Origin: JANMEX01 sp043744175
GTDB lineage: Bacteria; Pseudomonadota; Alphaproteobacteria; Rhizobiales; Rhizobiaceae
Reading direction: 5' to 3'
Length of the DNA: 15,452 nucleotides
Assembly: GCA_043744175.1 (NCBI GenBank)
Contig: JAYTVD010000155.1
Span: 1 to 15,452 of the forward strand
Numbering within the stretch: position 1 is the stretch's first letter; every line of letters begins with the position of its first letter. Made by a program: the position numbers and the translations under genes. This document shows, in pieces, positions 13,264 to 15,452 of the stretch. The notes below the pieces were generated by a model, which saw only the letters and a program-made list of their open reading frames with translations, ran no database searches and was not told the DNA's origin.

Positions 13264-14418
13264 ATGTTCAAGCGATATGGAATTATGATTTGCGGGCACG
13301 GCAGCCGCAACCAAAACGCGGTGCGCGAATTTGCTGTGCTTTCCGAGCGCTTGCGTGAGCGGTTTCCGCATTGGTTCGTGGACTATGGCTATCTTGAATT
13401 TGCCAATCCTGTGCTTGCCCACGGGCTTGATGCGCTGAAAGCCAAGGGCGTGAACCATGTGCTGGCGGTGCCCGGTATGCTGTTTGCCGCAGGGCACGCC
13501 AAGAATGATATACCCTCAGTGCTCAACACATGGGCGGCGCAAAACCCTGGCGTGAAGCTGGATTATGGCCGCGAGCTTGGCATCGACTTGAAGATGATCC
13601 GTGCTGCGGGTGACCGCATTAAACAGGCGCTGAAGGTGGCTGGCTGGAGCGAGGGCGAGCCGCTGCACGATTCGATGCTGGTTGTCGTCGGTCGTGGCTC
13701 GTCTGATCCGGATGCGAATTCTAATGTGTCCAAGGTCATGCGTATGCTGTGGGAAGGGCTTGGCTTTGGCTGGGGCGAGACGGCCTATTCGGGCGTGACG
13801 TTTCCGCTGGTGGAGCCCGCGCTGGAGCATGTTGCCAAGCTCGGTTTCAAGCGCATTGTGGTGTTTCCTTACTTCCTCTTCACCGGCGTTTTGGTGAAGC
13901 GGATTTATAACCAGACTGATGAGGTGGCAGCGCGCCATCCGGACATTCAGTTCATCAAGGCGGACTATCTCAACGATCACCCGCTAGTGATTGACACGAT
14001 GGTGGAGCGGGTGGGCGAAATCCTCGAAGGCACCAATAATATGAACTGCCAGATGTGCAAATATCGCGAGCAGGTGTTGGGCTTTGAGGCCGATGTCGGG
14101 CGCGCGCAGGAAAGCCATCATCACCATGTCGAAGGCATTGGCGGGGGATTGGAAAACTGCCCGTGCAAGGGCGACTGCGATGCGTCCTGCCGCGATGAAG
14201 CGTTTTGTTTGAAGCATGGCCTGCCATGGACACCGTTGCATAGCCATGCTGATGCAGCGCCGCTGACTCCTGTGAAGCATGAGCACCACGATCATCATCA
14301 CGACCACGGGCATGACCACCATCATGACCATGCGCACCACGATCATGATCACGGCCATACCCATGCGCCATATCCACATGCCGACCATCCACTTGGGCCG
14401 AAGAGCTTGAAGAAATAA
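13264..14418 (+). CDS. cbiX: Long CbiX-type sirohydrochlorin cobaltochelatase with Cys motifs and His-rich tail
   Basis: The 384-residue protein has two CbiX-like domains, about residues 1-125 and 138-255. The first starts with GHGSRNQNAVREF, in which His12 is the expected metal-inserting residue. The second has VVVGRGSSDPDAN in the equivalent place, with Arg where the His would be. CbiX inserts cobalt into sirohydrochlorin. After the domains comes MNCQMC (260-265), an MxCxxC motif like that of the long CbiX of Bacillus megaterium, where it ligates an Fe-S cluster. A second Cys group follows at 299, 301, 305, 309 and 315. A tail at 339-375 has 20 His in 37 residues, probably for binding cobalt. 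The ATG at 13264 has GAGG at 13254-13257. The stop overlaps the start of cobH by one base. Confidence 0.88.
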   Translation: MFKRYGIMICGHGSRNQNAVREFAVLSERLRERFPHWFVDYGYLEFANPVLAHGLDALKAKGVNHVLAVPGMLFAAGHAKNDIPSVLNTWAAQNPGVKLDYGRELGIDLKMIRAAGDRIKQALKVAGWSEGEPLHDSMLVVVGRGSSDPDANSNVSKVMRMLWEGLGFGWGETAYSGVTFPLVEPALEHVAKLGFKRIVVFPYFLFTGVLVKRIYNQTDEVAARHPDIQFIKADYLNDHPLVIDTMVERVGEILEGTNNMNCQMCKYREQVLGFEADVGRAQESHHHHVEGIGGGLENCPCKGDCDASCRDEAFCLKHGLPWTPLHSHADAAPLTPVKHEHHDHHHDHGHDHHHDHAHHDHDHGHTHAPYPHADHPLGPKSLKK

Positions 14419-15059
14419 TGGAATACATCCGCTCCCCTGAAGCCATTTACGCTGCGTCATTTGCCATCATCCGCGCGGAAGCCGGGCTTGATCGGTTTTC
14501 GGTTGGCAATGCGCATGTGGCGGAGCGGATGATCCATGCTTGTGGCATGGTGGATTTGGCGGATGATTTGCTGTTTTCGGATGGCGCGGCTGAGGCGGGC
14601 AGGGCGGCGCTTATGGCTGGTGCGCCGATTATTTGCGATGCGGAAATGGTGCGGCATGGCATTATCAAGCGCGCGCTGTCTAAGGCCAACCCGCTTATTT
14701 GTATGATTGGCGATGAGGCTGTCGCGGCTCATGCCAAGGCGATTGCCAACACGCGCTCAGCTGCGCAGGTGGATTTGTGGGGCGCGAATGTTGCTGGCGC
14801 GATTATTGCCATTGGCAACGCACCAACGGCGCTTTACCGTCTATTAGAGAATATTGATAAAGGCGCACCAAAGCCAGCCTTGATTTTAGGCCTGCCTGTC
14901 GGGTTCGTCGGCGCTGCGGAGAGCAAAGCGGAACTTGCGGCGAATTCTCGTGGTGTTCCTTTTATAACTGTTCGCGGGCGTCGCGGCGGCAGCGCTATAG
15001 CGGCGGCGGCAGTGAATGCGCTGGCGATTGGCTGGCAAGAAGTGGAGCGAGCGACATGA
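14418..15059 (+). CDS. cobH: Precorrin-8X methylmutase
   Basis: CobH moves a methyl group from C-11 to C-12 of precorrin-8X, giving hydrogenobyrinic acid. The 213-residue protein matches the family from end to end. It has ERMIHACGMVDLADD (36-50), with His40 as the catalytic histidine, then GAPIICDAEMV, a central LWGANVAGAIIAIGNAPTAL and VGFVGAAESK, and ends with RGRRGGSAIAAAAVNAL. Length is typical. The ATG overlaps the last base of the cbiX stop (TAATG), and the end overlaps cobL by four bases (ATGA). All three genes therefore form one translationally coupled unit. No key residue is missing. Confidence 0.96.
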   Translation: MEYIRSPEAIYAASFAIIRAEAGLDRFSVGNAHVAERMIHACGMVDLADDLLFSDGAAEAGRAALMAGAPIICDAEMVRHGIIKRALSKANPLICMIGDEAVAAHAKAIANTRSAAQVDLWGANVAGAIIAIGNAPTALYRLLENIDKGAPKPALILGLPVGFVGAAESKAELAANSRGVPFITVRGRRGGSAIAAAAVNALAIGWQEVERAT

Positions 15060-15452
15060 GCGGCGAGCATCAAGACGTGGCGCACTGGCTGACCATTATT
15101 GGCGTGGGCGACGATGGGCAGGAAGGTCTTTCGGATAAATCACAAGCGATACTCCGTCACGCCAGCCTTATCGTGGCGCCGGACAGATTGCTTTCGACTA
15201 ATGATTATCCACAGGCCGAAGTGGTGCTGTGGAGCGCTGGTTTTGACTCCGTGCTGGAGATGCTGCGCGAGCGGCGCGGTACGCCTGTTACTGTGATCGC
15301 CACTGGCGATCCGATGCACTTCGGTATTGGCGCAACGCTGGCGCGCTTTTTCGGCGCGGATGAAATGCTGGTTTTGCCCTCGCTATCTGCGTTTTCTCTG
15401 ACATCGGCACGCATGGGCTGGGCGCTGCAAGATGTGGATTGCATCTCGCTGC
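15056..15452 (+). CDS. cobL: Precorrin-6Y C5,15-methyltransferase (decarboxylating), 5' part
   Basis: Only the first 132 codons are in the window; the gene runs off the right edge. The start at 15056 overlaps the cobH stop (ATGA). The visible part is the N-terminal methyltransferase (CbiE) domain. It has WLTIIGVGDDG near the N-terminus, then LIVAPDRLL, VTVIATGDPMHFGIG and LPSLSAFSLTSARMGW, all matching the SAM-dependent tetrapyrrole methylase fold. In this class CobL is normally a fusion of CbiE and CbiT domains of about 400 residues, which methylates C-5 and C-15 and removes the acetate side-chain carboxylate at C-12. Whether the CbiT half is present cannot be seen. There is no internal stop. 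Confidence 0.93.
   Translation, partial: MSGEHQDVAHWLTIIGVGDDGQEGLSDKSQAILRHASLIVAPDRLLSTNDYPQAEVVLWSAGFDSVLEMLRERRGTPVTVIATGDPMHFGIGATLARFFGADEMLVLPSLSAFSLTSARMGWALQDVDCISL

Noticed and set aside
13970..14460. Minus-strand open frames rich in Met/Val or Gly/His/Arg opposite the cbiX tail
   Set aside because: They are the complement of the His/Asp codon run in cbiX. The low complexity follows from that tract and no start signal is seen.
1..15452. CRISPR array, tRNA, rRNA, IS element, prophage
   Set aside because: Reading through the window gave no spaced direct repeats, no tRNA-like cloverleaf, no transposase or integrase and no phage structural gene.

Overview
The window reads as chromosome from an alphaproteobacterium, most likely of the Rhizobiales/Hyphomicrobiales. 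The reasons are the aerobic-type cobalamin genes (cobP, cobW, cobN, cobO, cobH, cobL), the CbtB/CbtA pair behind a cobalamin riboswitch, a TadG-like pilus-associated protein, and a palindromic CCCCCCTC...GAGGGGGG repeat of a style common in rhizobial genomes. Base composition is moderate. The genus cannot be fixed from the sequence alone.

Layout. Positions 1-217 are AT-rich with no gene I can support. At 218-1831 (+) is a Wzz-like membrane protein with a membrane segment at each end. Next comes a cobalamin riboswitch (about 1940-2128), followed by two small palindromes and a tightly packed + strand operon: cbtB, cbtA, cobP, cobW, cobN, cobO (2190-9249). Gaps in this operon are 12 bp or less, and two junctions overlap. 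From 9254 to 12963 lies a block of non-cobalamin genes. It holds a TadG-like protein (-), a 101-aa unknown (+), a SleB-type lipoprotein hydrolase (-), a TSUP-family transporter (-) and a PemK/MazF-type toxin with its Phd-type antitoxin (-). A second + strand cobalamin block then begins: a long CbiX-type chelatase with a very His-rich tail (13264-14418), cobH (14418-15059), and the first 132 codons of cobL, cut by the window end.

How it works together. CbtA/CbtB are predicted to bring in cobalt. CobW is a GTP-dependent metallochaperone, CobN the large subunit of the aerobic cobaltochelatase, CobO the corrinoid adenosyltransferase and CobP the kinase/guanylyltransferase of nucleotide-loop assembly. 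CobH and CobL are ring-modifying enzymes. CobS and CobT, which CobN needs, are not in the window. The riboswitch should shut off the first operon when adenosylcobalamin is plentiful. The second block shows no riboswitch.

The most unusual structure is inside cobN. The reading frame carries two unrelated in-frame insertions. One is an array of nine degenerate 11-bp units (99 bp, 33 residues), at a place where the flanking protein reads as normal CobN once the array is removed. The other is a mosaic of four hairpins (about 79 bp or more) like a rhizobial palindromic repeat that has invaded a coding sequence. The presence of both an early-insertion type chelatase (CbiX) and a late-insertion chelatase (CobN) is the second point worth following. 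No complete novel defence or mobile system was found.
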